Source: Cupriavidus sp. IDO
GTDB lineage: Bacteria; Pseudomonadota; Gammaproteobacteria; Burkholderiales; Burkholderiaceae
Length of the DNA stretch: 64,000 bases
Direction: 5' to 3'
Assembly: GCF_000812465.1 (NCBI RefSeq)
Contig: NZ_JWMA01000190.1
Coordinates: 1-64,000, forward strand
Shown here: in pieces, positions 34,676-43,807 of the stretch
Layout of the letters: each line of letters begins with the position of its first letter
Numbering within the stretch: position 1 is the stretch's first letter
Translations under genes and position numbers: made by a program
The notes under the pieces: generated by a model
The model's database searches: none
Told to the model about the DNA's origin: nothing
Seen by the model: the letters and a program-made list of their open reading frames with translations, nothing else

Positions 34676-35290
34676 ATGGGACTACTCGATAGCGTGCTGG
34701 GCGGTGTGCTCGGACAGCTCGGCGGCGCGCGCCAGGGCGAAGGCGAAAGCGCCGGCGGCCTGAACCCGAAGCTGATGATGGCGCTTGGCCTGCTGGCCAT
34801 GCTGGCGATGCGCAGCAAGGGTGGCGCGCAAACCGGCGCCGCGGAAGCCGGCCATGACGATGCGTCGGGCGGCCTTGGCGGACTCGGCAGCCTGGGCGGA
34901 CTGCTGGGCGGGCTGACGGGAGGCGGCGCCGGTGGCCAGGCCGGCGGCCTGGACCTGGGCTCGCTGCTGGGCGGACTCCTTGGCGGCCAGGGCGGTGCCC
35001 CGGCCAATAGCCAGGCAATGGGTGCGGCAGCCGGCGGCATTGGCGCGCTGCAGGAGGTGCTTGCGCATGCAGGGCTCGGCGAGCAGGTAAATTCCTGGAT
35101 CGGCAGCGGCGCCAACCAGCCGGTTACGCCGTCGGACCTGAGCAGCGCGCTGGGCGATACCGGTGCCATTGCCTCGCTGGCCCAGTCGACGGGAATGTCG
35201 CAGGACGACGTCGCCGCCCACCTCAGCGAAGGCCTGCCGGAACTGATCGACCGCCTGACACCGCACGGCCACGTCCCGGCATCGGAATAA
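34676..35290 (+). CDS. YidB-like (DUF937) glycine-rich protein
   Basis: 204-residue protein starting MGLLDSVLGGVLGQL, with a hydrophobic Leu/Gly-rich centre (LGGLGSLGGLLGGLTGGG and similar, about 70-115) and a C-terminal YidB domain (QVNSWIGSGANQPVTPSDLSSALG, then LIDRLTPHGHVP). The function of the family is not established. ACAGGAG upstream supports ATG 34676. It has its own strong terminator and lies 53 bp after rsmE. Confidence 0.85.
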   Translation: MGLLDSVLGGVLGQLGGARQGEGESAGGLNPKLMMALGLLAMLAMRSKGGAQTGAAEAGHDDASGGLGGLGSLGGLLGGLTGGGAGGQAGGLDLGSLLGGLLGGQGGAPANSQAMGAAAGGIGALQEVLAHAGLGEQVNSWIGSGANQPVTPSDLSSALGDTGAIASLAQSTGMSQDDVAAHLSEGLPELIDRLTPHGHVPASE

Positions 35291-35305
35291 TCACCGCCTG
35301 AGGAT

Positions 35306-35336
35306 GAAAAAAGCCCGCAGATCGCGGGCTTTTTTC
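35306..35336. terminator. Bidirectional terminator between yidB-like gene and barstar
   Basis: An AAGCCCGC/GCGGGCTT stem (35311-35318 and 35324-35331, loop AGATC) with flanking A and T runs, between convergent genes. Confidence 0.92.
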
Positions 35337-35369
35337 TTACGGGAAAGCCGCCGCCGGGGCGGGAGCCGT

Positions 35370-35987
35370 TCAGGCGAACGAATAGAAAACGCGGAATTGC
35401 ACCTTGCGCTCGCCCCAGAATTCCGCGGCATCGCGGAAGACGTCCAGCAGCACTTCGCGCGCTTCCTTGTCGAATTTCTGTGCGATCGGCAGGCCTTCGA
35501 GCACGATCACGAAGCCCGGCTGCGGGCCGGCCTTGTAGATCATGTCGGTCAGGCAGTCCGACAGCGCGTCGAAATTCTTGCCGAAATGCTTCGGGAAAGT
35601 AAACGACGTGGCAATCGTTTCCAGGATCTCTGCCTTGCTCGCGCAATGGGCGCAGCTGGCATACAGGAAGTGCTGGCCGAGATCGGCCGCCGCCTGGGCA
35701 AGTTCCGGCACACGAAATGCGCGGATCGACTGGACGATGTTCGGACGCACCGTCTTGAACAGGTTCATGGCTCCCTCATTGGTGCCGTCGGCCCAACCCG
35801 CACCGACCGGCAAGGTCGCGGGCGCAGTTGCGGGCGGTAGTTTGTGCGTGAGCTCTTGGCGCGGCATCATCAGCACATTGTCATATAGGTTCTGGGCCTG
35901 ATGCTGTGCCCGCTGCCAGCCATCTCCGGCGCCGCGCTCTTCGCGGGCGGCAAGGGCGTCGCCCAGTCCGAAAATGTCAGTCATCAT
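35370..35987 (-). CDS. Barstar-family ribonuclease inhibitor
   Basis: Inhibitor of the adjacent barnase-like RNase. The barstar domain lies at about residues 90-195 of the 205-residue long form: DLGQHFLYASCAHCASKAEILETIA, then FGKNFDALSDCLTDMI (the YDALxDxL-type face that plugs the RNase active site) and KFDKEAREVLLDVFRDAAEFW. The long form starts at ATG 35987, overlapping the RNase stop. An internal ATG at 35768 (MNLFKTVRPNIV) has a far better ribosome-binding site, GAGGGAG 3 bp upstream, and gives a 131-residue protein that contains the entire domain. Either or both starts may be used. No signal peptide, so it guards the cytoplasm. Confidence 0.88.
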   Translation of the reverse strand: MMTDIFGLGDALAAREERGAGDGWQRAQHQAQNLYDNVLMMPRQELTHKLPPATAPATLPVGAGWADGTNEGAMNLFKTVRPNIVQSIRAFRVPELAQAAADLGQHFLYASCAHCASKAEILETIATSFTFPKHFGKNFDALSDCLTDMIYKAGPQPGFVIVLEGLPIAQKFDKEAREVLLDVFRDAAEFWGERKVQFRVFYSFA

Positions 35988-36421
35988 TTGGTTATCCGTT
36001 TGAAACTGTTGTAGTGATCGTCCGTGTAGTAACAGTCGTTGGCGGCGCGTTGATCACCGCCGCATACGATCCGCTTCGCTCCCCGATTCCGGCTCTTGGC
36101 ACTCTTGACCGTGTATTCGCGGTAATAACCGCGTTGCTGCTGCGGCAGGATGCGTTCGTAGTTACCGAACCTCGCACCATCCTTGTCATACGGAAACGGG
36201 CCGCCGGCCTCGATGCGTTCCAGGGTCTGCTGTGCTTCGTTGGGCAACTGCTGCACGGCGATGGTTCCCGTCGCCTCGGGCTGAGACTGGCGGGCCAGCG
36301 ATGGCTGCGCCAGTGCCAGGACCAGCGCCACGCCGGACATCGCCTGCGCCAGCATCCGTGCCGCACGTGCCGGCAATGCCTGGAAATTCGCGCGCTGCGT
36401 CAGAGAAATCTGAGAACCCAC
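35984..36421 (-). CDS. Secreted barnase-type guanyl-specific ribonuclease
   Basis: 145-residue RNase of the N1/T1/barnase family. The N-terminal ~43 residues look like a signal peptide (AARMLAQAMSGVALVLALAQ, cut after SLA). The catalytic triad can be read as E89 (GNYERILP), R101 (GYYREYTV) and H136 (TDDHYNSF), with GPFPYDKDGARF as guanine-site region. C120 and C130 may form a disulfide. The start codon is GTG at 36421; the ATG at 36355 would cut the signal's charged N-region. It overlaps its inhibitor by 4 bp (ATGA). Confidence 0.88.
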   Translation of the reverse strand: MGSQISLTQRANFQALPARAARMLAQAMSGVALVLALAQPSLARQSQPEATGTIAVQQLPNEAQQTLERIEAGGPFPYDKDGARFGNYERILPQQQRGYYREYTVKSAKSRNRGAKRIVCGGDQRAANDCYYTDDHYNSFKRITK

Positions 36422-36699
36422 GTTGCTTGTGTGTCTTGGTTGAACCGGGAATCGAGCCTGCCGCTATTTGGGTAGACAACGTGTCCGGGCCACCCCTGGC
36501 CGCCGCCTGCAAGGCGTCGACCGCACCGGCGCGCTCGAGGCGAGCGCCTGTATCAAAGGCGTAAGGTTACGCGCATGCACGCAATTAATCAATCCCGCGC
36601 CGCTGCAGGCGGGAAAACTTCAATTGTTTCAACATGTTAATTGTATGTGTGCGCATACTAACGACGCAGCCGGCAAGATAGGCCAGAATACAAAAAGGG
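36422..36699. other. Intergenic region with AT-rich promoter zone
   Basis: About 280 bp without a gene between the RNase start and the maeB terminator. The stretch 36580-36660 is AT-rich for this genome and contains CAATTAA (36582-36588) inverted as TTAATTG (36637-36643), a CCCGC/GCGGG stem between them, and a minus-strand TACAAT (36645-36640) that could be the -10 of the RNase-barstar operon with a leader of about 210 nt. No convincing -35. Confidence 0.4.
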
Positions 36700-36702
36700 C
36701 AC

Positions 36703-36729
36703 AAAAAAAGCCGGGCGAGCCCGGCTTTT
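36703..36729 (-). terminator. maeB terminator
   Basis: An AAGCCGGG/CCCGGCTT stem (36708-36715 and 36720-36727, loop CGAG) with seven A on the plus strand, read as a T run after the stem on the minus strand. Confidence 0.9.
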
Positions 36730-36753
36730 CCATACCTCGCGTCACACTGACAT

Positions 36754-39078
36754 TCAACGCTTGGCGGCAGCGTCCACCACGACCAGCGAAGTCATGTTGA
36801 CGATGCGGCGTACCGTCGCCGACGGCGTCAGGATGTGCACCGGCGCCTTCACGCCCAGCAGGATCGGCCCGATCGCCACATTATTGCCCGCGGCAACCTT
36901 GAGCAGGTTGTACGAGATATTGGCGGCGTCGATGTTCGGGCAGACCAGCAGGTTGGCTTCGCCCTTGAGGGCGCCGTCCGGCACCAGCTGGTCGCGCAGC
37001 TTCTGGTCGAGCGCGCTGTCGCCGTGCATTTCGCCGTCCACTTCGAGATCCGGGGCGCGTTCGCGCAGGATGGCGAGCGTCTCGCGCATCTTGCGGGCCG
37101 AAGGCGCATCGGACGAGCCGAAGTTCGAATGCGACAGCAGGCCGATCTTCGGCTCGATGCCGAAGCGCTTGAGCTCTTCCGCGGCCATCAGCGTGATCTC
37201 GGCCAGTTCGTCGGCGGTCGGATCCACATTGACGTGGGTGTCGACCAGGAAGATCTGGCGGCCCGGCAGGACCAGGCCGTTCATCGCCGCGTAGACCTTG
37301 TTGGTGCCGCCCAGCACCTGGTCGATATAGCGCAGGTGAGCCGCGGTGTTGCTGACCGTGCCGCAGATCATGCCGTCGGCCTCGCCCTGCTTGACCAGCA
37401 TGGCGCCGATCAGGGTGGTGCGGCGGCGCAGTTCCAGCTTGGCATACTGCGGCGTGACGCCTTCGCGCGCCATCATCCGGTAATACGTATCGGAATAGGC
37501 GCGGAAGCGCTCATCGTGCTCGGGGTTGACCACCGTGAAGTCCACGCCCGGGCGCAGGCGCAGGCCGAAGCGTTCGATGCGGTGCTGCAGCACGGCCGGA
37601 CGGCCGATCAGGATCGGGTTGGCCAGCTTTTCGTCGACGATCACCTGCACGGCGCGCAGCACGCGCTCCTCTTCGCCCTCGGCGAAGACGATGCGCTTCT
37701 TCTCCATCTCGACCTTGCGCGCGGCGGCGTAGATCGGCTTCATCAGCGTGCCGGAGTGGTACACGAACTGCTGCAGCTGCAGGCGGTAGGCGTCCATGTC
37801 CTCGATCGGGCGGGCAGCCACGCCGGACTTCATGGCGGCTTCCGCCACGGCCGGGGCCACCTTGACGATCAGGCGGGGATCGAACGGCTTCGGGATCAGG
37901 TACTCCGGGCCGAACGAGAGGTCCTGGATGCCATAGGCAGTGGCGACGATATCGCTCTGCTCCTGGCGTGCCAGCTCGGCCAGCGCATTGGCCGCGGCGA
38001 TTTCCATCTCGCGCGTGATCGTAGTGGCGCCGCAGTCCAGCGCGCCGCGGAAGATGAACGGGAAGCACAGGACGTTGTTGACCTGGTTCGGGTAGTCGGT
38101 ACGGCCCGTGGCCATCACGGCGTCCGGGCGCACTTCCTTGACCAGCTCCGGCGCAATTTCCGGATTCGGGTTGGCCAGCGCCAGCACCAGCGGCTTGTCG
38201 GCCATGCGCTGGACCATGTCCTGCTTGAGCACGCCCGCGGCGGACAGGCCCAGGAAAATGTCGGCGCCGTCGATCACCTCGGCAAGCTTGCGCTTGTCGG
38301 TCTTCTGCATGAAGCGCGCTTTTTCCGGATCCATCAGCTCGGTACGGCCTTCGTAGACCACGCCGGCCAGGTCGGTCACCCAGATGTTCTCGATCGGCAG
38401 GCCGATGTCGACAAGCAGGTCCAGGCAGGCCAGCGCGGCTGCGCCGGCGCCCGAGGCAACCAGCTTGACCTTCTTGATGTCCTTGCCGACCACCTTCAGG
38501 CCGTTGATGATGGCCGCCGCCACTACGATGGCGGTGCCGTGCTGGTCGTCGTGGAAGACGGGGATCTTCATCTTCTCGCGCAGCTTGCGCTCGACGTAGA
38601 AGCACTCCGGTGCCTTGATGTCTTCCAGGTTGATGCCACCGAAGGTCGGTTCAAGCGCGGCGATGATCTGGACCAGCTTCTCGGGGTCTTTCTCGTCGAC
38701 TTCGATATCGAACACGTCGATACCGGCAAACTTCTTGAACAGGCCGGCCTTGCCTTCCATCACCGGCTTGGAGGCCGCGGCACCGATATCGCCGAGGCCC
38801 AGCACGGCGGTGCCGTTGGTAATCACGGCTACCAGGTTGCCGCGGGCGGTGTAGCGGAACGAGTTGGCCGGATCAATAACAATTTCTTCACAAGCGGCCG
38901 CTACGCCTGGCGAGTAGGCCAGGGCCAGGTCGCGCTGGTTCGACAGCGGCTTGGTGGGCGTGACGGAGATCTTGCCGGGGGTCGGAAACTCGTGATACTC
39001 GAGCGCCGCTTTGCGCAGCGCCTCACGCTGCTGCTGTTTCAGATCGTCTTGGGACGGGGACTGCTGAGGGCTTGTCAT
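36754..39078 (-). CDS. maeB: NADP-dependent malic enzyme with phosphotransacetylase-like domain
   Basis: 774-residue fusion. The N-terminal malic enzyme (about 20-430) decarboxylates malate to pyruvate with NADPH formation: [23 protein letters not shown], then GLGDIGA and [14 protein letters not shown] nucleotide motifs. The C-terminal half (about 440-774) resembles phosphotransacetylase ([36 protein letters not shown]) and in the family is mainly regulatory, binding acetyl-CoA. ATG at 39078 has GGAAG upstream; a TTG at 39093 is less likely. A palindrome in the promoter suggests specific regulation. Confidence 0.95.
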   Translation of the reverse strand: MTSPQQSPSQDDLKQQQREALRKAALEYHEFPTPGKISVTPTKPLSNQRDLALAYSPGVAAACEEIVIDPANSFRYTARGNLVAVITNGTAVLGLGDIGAAASKPVMEGKAGLFKKFAGIDVFDIEVDEKDPEKLVQIIAALEPTFGGINLEDIKAPECFYVERKLREKMKIPVFHDDQHGTAIVVAAAIINGLKVVGKDIKKVKLVASGAGAAALACLDLLVDIGLPIENIWVTDLAGVVYEGRTELMDPEKARFMQKTDKRKLAEVIDGADIFLGLSAAGVLKQDMVQRMADKPLVLALANPNPEIAPELVKEVRPDAVMATGRTDYPNQVNNVLCFPFIFRGALDCGATTITREMEIAAANALAELARQEQSDIVATAYGIQDLSFGPEYLIPKPFDPRLIVKVAPAVAEAAMKSGVAARPIEDMDAYRLQLQQFVYHSGTLMKPIYAAARKVEMEKKRIVFAEGEEERVLRAVQVIVDEKLANPILIGRPAVLQHRIERFGLRLRPGVDFTVVNPEHDERFRAYSDTYYRMMAREGVTPQYAKLELRRRTTLIGAMLVKQGEADGMICGTVSNTAAHLRYIDQVLGGTNKVYAAMNGLVLPGRQIFLVDTHVNVDPTADELAEITLMAAEELKRFGIEPKIGLLSHSNFGSSDAPSARKMRETLAILRERAPDLEVDGEMHGDSALDQKLRDQLVPDGALKGEANLLVCPNIDAANISYNLLKVAAGNNVAIGPILLGVKAPVHILTPSATVRRIVNMTSLVVVDAAAKR

Positions 39079-39180
39079 CGGCGCATCTTCCAATCGGTGG
39101 AGCCGTCATTGACGAGGCTGGACGATCGGCGGACCGGCTCCACGTGCCCGCCCTTCTCTTCCTTTGGACCCAGCATTTTA

Positions 39181-39205
39181 TATTGTGAAATATTATTTCA
39201 CAATA
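39181..39205. promoter_or_regulatory. Perfect palindromic operator between maeB and thiL
   Basis: TATTGTGAAAT (39181-39191) and its exact inverse ATTTCACAATA (39195-39205) are separated by 3 nt. On the minus strand it overlaps a plausible maeB promoter (TTATTG, 18 bp, TATAAA), so a bound protein would cover the -35 to -10 interval. A TACAAT at 39238-39243 may serve thiL. The half site resembles TGTGA but the spacing is not that of Crp. The regulator is unknown to me. The remaining intergenic sequence (39079-39382) holds nothing else that I recognise. Confidence 0.6.
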
Positions 39206-39382
39206 AGCGTTTTACATGGAGCAGCTTTGCGTTTCAGTACAATATGCCCCAAGCGACGGGGCTTGACCAGCAATGCTGACGCCCGCTACGGTATCTTGCC
39301 GAAACGCGAGCTTCCCGCCATCGTCGTCCCGATCCGCCACCCCTGTCTACCCGCCGCCAGCGCCCTGGCCCGGTCTTCCCCA

Positions 39383-40363
39383 ATGTCCACTTCCGCCAGC
39401 GCCCAGCTCTCCGAGTTCGACCTGATTCGCCGTTTCTTCACCCGCCCGGTACGCAAGGCCGCGCTGGGCGTAGGTGACGATTGTGCGCTGATCGAGGGTC
39501 GGCCTGGCCATCATCTTGCAATCAGCACCGATATGCTGGTAAGCGGACGGCATTTTTTCCCCGATGTCTCGCCGGTTGCCCTCGGCCACAAGGCCCTGGC
39601 GGTCAACCTGTCGGACCTGGCCGCGATGGGCGCCGAGCCGCGCGCCTTCACGCTGGCGCTGGCCCTGCCCGAGGCGGAGCCCGACTGGCTGGCCGGCCTG
39701 GCCGAAGGCATGCTGGCCCTGGCCGATGCGCATGGCTGCGAGCTGATCGGCGGCGACACCACGCGCGGCCCCCTTACCCTGAGCCTAACCGTCTTCGGCG
39801 ATGTGCCGCTGCGCACCGCCTTGCGCCGCGACGCCGCCCGTCCGGGAGACGATATCTGGATCTCCGGCACGCTCGGCGACGCCCGGCTGGCGCTGGGTGA
39901 CTGCCGTGGCGAATGGCTGCTGCCCGAGCCGGAATTCAGCCAGGTCCGCCCGCGCATGGAAATGCCGACCCCGCGCGTGGCGCTCGGCCTGGCGCTGCGC
40001 GGCGTCGCCCACGCGGCGCTGGATATTTCCGACGGCCTGATCGGCGATCTCGGCCATATCCTGGCGCGCTCGCAGGTCGGCGCACTGGTCGATGTCGATG
40101 CCCTGCCGCGCTCGGCCGTGCTGGCCAGCCAGCCGGAAACCCTGCAGCGCGAGTGCGTGCTGGCCGGCGGCGACGACTACGAACTCTGCTTTACCGCGCC
40201 GGCGGGCAATCGCGACGCCATTGCGGCCATCAGTGAACGGCTGGCGCTGCCGCTCTCCCGTGTCGGCACGATCACGCCGGAACCCGGCCTCAGGCTGGTG
40301 GACCGCGAAGGCAATCCGACCGTCTACGCCGGCGCCAGCTTCGACCATTTCGCCTCGCCCTGA
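39383..40363 (+). CDS. thiL: Thiamine-monophosphate kinase
   Basis: 326-residue enzyme making thiamine diphosphate, with the AIR-synthetase-like ATP fold. Motifs: SEFDLIRRFF, GVGDDCALI, the Mg2+-binding STDMLVSGRHF, VNLSDLAAMGAEPRAFTLAL, ISDGLIGDLGHI and AGGDDYELCF. ATG at 39383 is closest to the family start; the ORF remains open upstream to 39164 with no similarity. It heads thiL-pgpA-pncC. Confidence 0.95.
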   Translation: MSTSASAQLSEFDLIRRFFTRPVRKAALGVGDDCALIEGRPGHHLAISTDMLVSGRHFFPDVSPVALGHKALAVNLSDLAAMGAEPRAFTLALALPEAEPDWLAGLAEGMLALADAHGCELIGGDTTRGPLTLSLTVFGDVPLRTALRRDAARPGDDIWISGTLGDARLALGDCRGEWLLPEPEFSQVRPRMEMPTPRVALGLALRGVAHAALDISDGLIGDLGHILARSQVGALVDVDALPRSAVLASQPETLQRECVLAGGDDYELCFTAPAGNRDAIAAISERLALPLSRVGTITPEPGLRLVDREGNPTVYAGASFDHFASP

Positions 40364-40491
40364 CAGGCAGGCCGCCGGCGTGTCATGATGCCGGCAATCG
40401 GGGCTTCGGCAATGCCTGTACCAGGGACGTACAAAAACTGGCAGCCCGGCCGCCCCGGTCATAAAACATAAGACATACACGAGCCAATTCG

Positions 40492-41058
40492 ATGTCCACT
40501 CTCCCGCCCGGAGCCGCGCCACGCGACCCCGCCATCACCGTTGAAGCCGGGCAGACCGTCAAGGTCACGCGCCCGACGGCCCGCTTCATGCTGGCCCATC
40601 CGGCCCACCTGATCGCCCTCGGGTTCGGCTCCGGCCTGTCGCCGGTCAGCCCCGGTACGGTCGGCACGCTCTACGGCTGGCTGTCGTTCGTGGTCTTTTC
40701 CCTGTGGATAGAGCCGGTGACCTGGCTGTGGATCATCGCCGCCGGCTTCCTGCTGGGCCTGTGGGCGTGCGCCCGCACTGCGCGCGACATGGGCGTGCAC
40801 GACCACGGCGCCATGGTCTGGGACGAGATCGTGGCGTTCTGGCTGGTGCTGGCCTTCGTCACCCCCACCGGCTTCTGGGGCCAGTTCGCGGCCTTCCTGT
40901 GGTTCCGCCTGTTCGACATCGCCAAGCCGGCGCCCATCGGCTTCTACGACCGCACGCTCAAGGGCCCGGGCCTGCGCGGTGCGTTCGGCGTGATGTTCGA
41001 CGACATCTTTGCCGCCTTCTACACGCTGCTCGTGTTCGCGCTGTGGCGGTCGTTCTGA
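40492..41058 (+). CDS. pgpA: Phosphatidylglycerophosphatase A
   Basis: 188-residue inner-membrane phosphatase producing phosphatidylglycerol. Family motifs are FGSGLSPVSPGTVGTLYGW, DHGAMVWDEIVAFW (catalytic acidic residues) and WFRLFDIAKPAPIGFYDR, with three or four hydrophobic segments. It lies 128 bp after thiL; the thiL-pgpA order is common in proteobacteria. Confidence 0.94.
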   Translation: MSTLPPGAAPRDPAITVEAGQTVKVTRPTARFMLAHPAHLIALGFGSGLSPVSPGTVGTLYGWLSFVVFSLWIEPVTWLWIIAAGFLLGLWACARTARDMGVHDHGAMVWDEIVAFWLVLAFVTPTGFWGQFAAFLWFRLFDIAKPAPIGFYDRTLKGPGLRGAFGVMFDDIFAAFYTLLVFALWRSF

Positions 41059-41127
41059 CCGCAAACTCCGCGATCCGCGCGCCTCACCCCACGAACGCCG
41101 TCCAACGTCACCCAAGATCTGTCAATC

Positions 41128-41625
41128 ATGTCCGTCAGCCGCCTGCTCGACCAGCTAGCCATCCAGGCCGGCGTTGCCCTTGCCGAAACCTCGCTGATGC
41201 TTGCCACCGCCGAATCGTGCACCGGCGGGCTGGTCGCCGCGGCCATCACCGATGTGTCGGGCTCGTCCGGCTGGTTCGAGCGCGGCTTCGTTACCTATTC
41301 CAATGAAGCCAAGACCACCATGCTCGGCGTGCCGGCCAAGCTGATCCGCGACTTCGGCGCGGTAAGCGAGGAAGTCGCGCACGCCATGGCGGAAGGCGCC
41401 CTGCTCAACAGCCGCGCCCAGGTGGCGCTGTCGATCACCGGTGTGGCCGGGCCGAACGGCGGCACGCCCGAGAAGCCGGTCGGCATGGTCTGCTTCGGCT
41501 GGAGCAACCGTATCACCACCCGCACCGAGACCCAGCGCTTCCGCGGCGATCGCGGCCAGATCCGCCGCCAGGCCGCCGAGCACGCCATGCGCGGGCTGCT
41601 GGAGCTGGTCCGGAACGAAGCCTGA
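41128..41625 (+). CDS. pncC: Nicotinamide-nucleotide amidohydrolase (CinA C-domain)
   Basis: 165-residue PncC that turns nicotinamide mononucleotide into nicotinate mononucleotide for NAD recycling. Signature sequences are LATAESCTGGLVAAAITDVSGSS and GVAGPNGGTPEKPVGMVCF. It is the stand-alone CinA C-terminal domain. It follows pgpA by 69 bp and ends before a strong terminator. Confidence 0.93.
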   Translation: MSVSRLLDQLAIQAGVALAETSLMLATAESCTGGLVAAAITDVSGSSGWFERGFVTYSNEAKTTMLGVPAKLIRDFGAVSEEVAHAMAEGALLNSRAQVALSITGVAGPNGGTPEKPVGMVCFGWSNRITTRTETQRFRGDRGQIRRQAAEHAMRGLLELVRNEA

Positions 41626-41629
41626 CAAC

Positions 41630-41665
41630 AAAAAAGCCGCGTCATTTGCCTGACGCGGCTTTTAC
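41630..41665. terminator. Bidirectional terminator between pncC and pyrF
   Basis: A 13-bp stem AAAAGCCGCGTCA/TGACGCGGCTTTT (41632-41644 and 41651-41663) with loop TTTGCC, between convergent genes. Confidence 0.93.
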
Positions 41666-41685
41666 CAGAGGGGCCTGCCCCGTCC

Positions 41686-42504
41686 TCAGCCGTGCCGGTA
41701 GCGATTGATGGTCTCGCGGGTCTGCAGCGCGACATTGCGCGCCGCGGTGGCGAAGTCCTTCTCGCGACTGGCGTAGAGGATCGCACGCGACGAATTGATC
41801 ATCATGCCGGTGCCATCGGCCGTGCGGCCGGCCTTGACGGTGGCCTCGATATCGCCGCCCTGGGCGCCGATGCCCGGAATCAGCAGCGGCATGTCGCCGA
41901 CGATCTGGCGCACCCGTGCAATCTCGTTCGGGAAGGTCGCGCCCACCACCAGGCCCATCTGGCCGGTCGTGTTCCAGCGCTCCCTGGCCGCCTCGGCCAC
42001 CAGCTGGTACAGCGGCTTGCCGTCCACCTGCAGGAACTGCACGTCCGAGCCGCCCGGGTTGGAGGTGCGGCACAGCACGATCACGCCCCGCTCGGGATAG
42101 GCCAGGTACGGCTGCATCGAATCGAAGCCCATATAGGGGCTGACCGTCACCGCGTCGGCCTTGTAGCGCTCGAAGGCCTCGACGGCGTAATGCTCGGCCG
42201 TCGAGCCGATATCGCCGCGCTTGGCGTCCAGGATCACGGGAATCCCGGGATGGGCATCGTGGATGTAATGGATCAGCTGCTCGAGCTGGTCTTCGGCGCG
42301 CTGCGAGTGGAAATAGGCGATCTGGGGCTTGAAGGCGCAGACCAGGTCGGCGGTGGCGTCGACGATCTCGCGGCAGAACGAAAAGATGGCGCCGCCGGTG
42401 CCGGTCATGGAGAGCGGGAGCTTCTGCGGGTCAGGATCGAGCCCGACGCAGAGTAGGGAATCGTTGCGCTGCCAGGCGGCAGACAGCTGCTCGATGAATG
42501 TCAT
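41686..42504 (-). CDS. pyrF: Orotidine 5'-phosphate decarboxylase
   Basis: 272-residue TIM-barrel enzyme, final step of UMP synthesis. The longer, group 2 type: [11 protein letters not shown] near the N-terminus and the catalytic Lys95 in [17 protein letters not shown], with [16 protein letters not shown] as the phosphate loop. ATG at 42504. Single gene, divergent from the EamA exporter. Confidence 0.95.
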   Translation of the reverse strand: MTFIEQLSAAWQRNDSLLCVGLDPDPQKLPLSMTGTGGAIFSFCREIVDATADLVCAFKPQIAYFHSQRAEDQLEQLIHYIHDAHPGIPVILDAKRGDIGSTAEHYAVEAFERYKADAVTVSPYMGFDSMQPYLAYPERGVIVLCRTSNPGGSDVQFLQVDGKPLYQLVAEAARERWNTTGQMGLVVGATFPNEIARVRQIVGDMPLLIPGIGAQGGDIEATVKAGRTADGTGMMINSSRAILYASREKDFATAARNVALQTRETINRYRHG

Positions 42505-42690
42505 GGGTACTCGATATCCTGGTGGCGCCGGCGCCCGTCGGGCCCGCCGGCGCGGTTGGCCGCGGACGAGGTGAACAATCCTCATGTCCGCAGCATATGT
42601 CGTTACCGGCAATTTTACCCGCTGCGTGCTATCGTTTTGCGCTCCTGACAAAACAAAGAGCGGCATCCTGCACAGCCGCCCCTCTCCCAC

Positions 42691-43590
42691 ATGTCTCTCG
42701 ATCGACGCGGCCTGGTCCTCCTGGTCATCCTCACCCTGGCCTGGGGCATCAACTGGCCCATCATGAAGGTTGGCGTAGCGCACTTTCCCGCCATGGGCTT
42801 CCGCCTGCTGTGCATGGCCGGCGGCCTGGCGGCACTGGGGCTGGCACTGCGCATCCGGGGCGACTCGCTGTATGTGCCGCGCTCGCAATGGGGTACGGTG
42901 GTCAGGCTGGCGCTGCCGAACATGGTGGTCTGGCACCTGTTCGCCATCTGCGCGGTCAAGATGTTGTCTTCGGGGCGCGCCGCCATCCTCGGCTACACCA
43001 TGCCGATCTGGGCGGTGGTGTGGGGGCTGGTGCTGTACCGCGACCGCATCGGCGTGTCGGCCTGGATCGGCATCGCCTGCGCGCTGGCGGGCACAGTCCT
43101 GCTGCTGTCGGGCGAGATCAGCGCGCTGACCGGCAGCCCGGCGGGCACCCTGCTGATGCTGGTGGCCGCGGCCGGCTGGGGCTTCGGCACCCAGCTGATG
43201 AAGCGCACGCAGACCGACGTCCCGATCGGCACGCTGACCTTCTGGATGCTGGCCGTCACCCTGCCGTTCCTGGGCGCCGGCTCGCTGCTGCTGGAAAGCG
43301 GCTGGCGCATGCCGACCCTCGTCGAATGGGGCGCGATTGCCTACAACGCGGTGGTGGTCTTCGCCTACTGCCACCTGGTCTGGTTCGGGCTGGCGCGCAG
43401 CCTGCCACCGGTGGTGTCGAGCCTGTCGATCATGTTCATCCCCGTGGTGGGCGTGTTCTCGGGCATGTGGATGCTGGGCGAGCAGCCCCACTGGCAGGAC
43501 TACGCGGCCATCGTGCTGATGTTCGCGTCACTGTCGTCGGTGATGCTCGTACCGCTGGTGTTGCGCCGCCTGCGCGGTGCTATGAACTGA
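42691..43590 (+). CDS. EamA-family (DMT) transporter
   Basis: 299-residue inner-membrane protein with ten hydrophobic helices in two EamA repeats ([25 protein letters not shown] in the first, a second starting near [12 protein letters not shown]). The family exports metabolites such as amino acids; the substrate here cannot be told. The gene ends 12 bp before the corA promoter, so no shared operon is needed. Confidence 0.88.
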   Translation: MSLDRRGLVLLVILTLAWGINWPIMKVGVAHFPAMGFRLLCMAGGLAALGLALRIRGDSLYVPRSQWGTVVRLALPNMVVWHLFAICAVKMLSSGRAAILGYTMPIWAVVWGLVLYRDRIGVSAWIGIACALAGTVLLLSGEISALTGSPAGTLLMLVAAAGWGFGTQLMKRTQTDVPIGTLTFWMLAVTLPFLGAGSLLLESGWRMPTLVEWGAIAYNAVVVFAYCHLVWFGLARSLPPVVSSLSIMFIPVVGVFSGMWMLGEQPHWQDYAAIVLMFASLSSVMLVPLVLRRLRGAMN

Positions 43591-43602
43591 CCGAGATTTC
43601 GC

Positions 43603-43632
43603 TTAACAAGCCCCCCTCCGTTGGGCTACACT
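43603..43632 (+). promoter_or_regulatory. Putative corA promoter
   Basis: -35 TTAACA (43603-43608) and -10 TACACT (43627-43632) with an 18-bp spacer. Transcription from about 43639 gives a leader of about 430 nt before corA, containing a short ORF and several hairpins. Confidence 0.55.
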
Positions 43633-43661
43633 CGCGGCCATCACAATCCCGGAGAAATTAC

Positions 43662-43742
43662 GTGGGCAGTAGCATCGGGTGTTCGAGTTGCCGCAGCAAC
43701 GCTGCGACTTCACTGAATGCCATGTCACTGCGGGCTGCGTAA
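43662..43742 (+). CDS. Short leader ORF upstream of corA
   Basis: A 26-codon ORF starting GTG at 43662, with GGAG 8 bp upstream (43651-43654), about 23 nt into the predicted leader and ending TAA at 43742. The peptide begins MGSSIGCSSCRSNAATS and is rich in Ser, Ala and Cys. Its last codons contain CACTGCGGGC, repeated exactly 67 nt downstream in the 3' arm of a strong hairpin. This is the layout of a regulatory leader peptide. Salmonella corA has an analogous leader ORF, corL. No similarity to corL is claimed; the coding status is inference. Confidence 0.45.
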   Translation: MGSSIGCSSCRSNAATSLNAMSLRAA

Positions 43743-43807
43743 CGACGACCCGCCGGAGCCAGGCTCCCGCCTCGTCGCCCTCGCCCGCAGCACACTGCGG
43801 GCGAGTG
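43726..43807 (+). promoter_or_regulatory. Alternative-hairpin (attenuator-like) element in the corA leader
   Basis: The stem CTCGCCCGCAG/CTGCGGGCGAG (43780-43790 and 43795-43805, loop CACA) is 11 perfect GC-rich pairs followed by TGTCTTT. Its 5' arm GCCCGCAG (43783-43790) can instead pair with CTGCGGGC at 43728-43735, inside the end of the leader ORF, so the two structures exclude each other. Ribosome position on the leader ORF would decide which forms. A smaller GGAG/CTCC hairpin lies between. Further structure (GGTGGT with ACCACC, around 43965-43990) follows before corA. Confidence 0.5.

Noticed and set aside
36835-39279. 814-codon open frame on the plus strand opposite maeB
   Set aside because: Antisense shadow of maeB, rich in Arg, His and Gly, with no recognisable domain.
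43661-43700. Resemblance of GGGCAGTAGC in the corA leader to the start of the yybP-ykoY manganese riboswitch
   Set aside because: Only the first ten bases and a short following stem are similar; the required second conserved loop and closing helix cannot be found.
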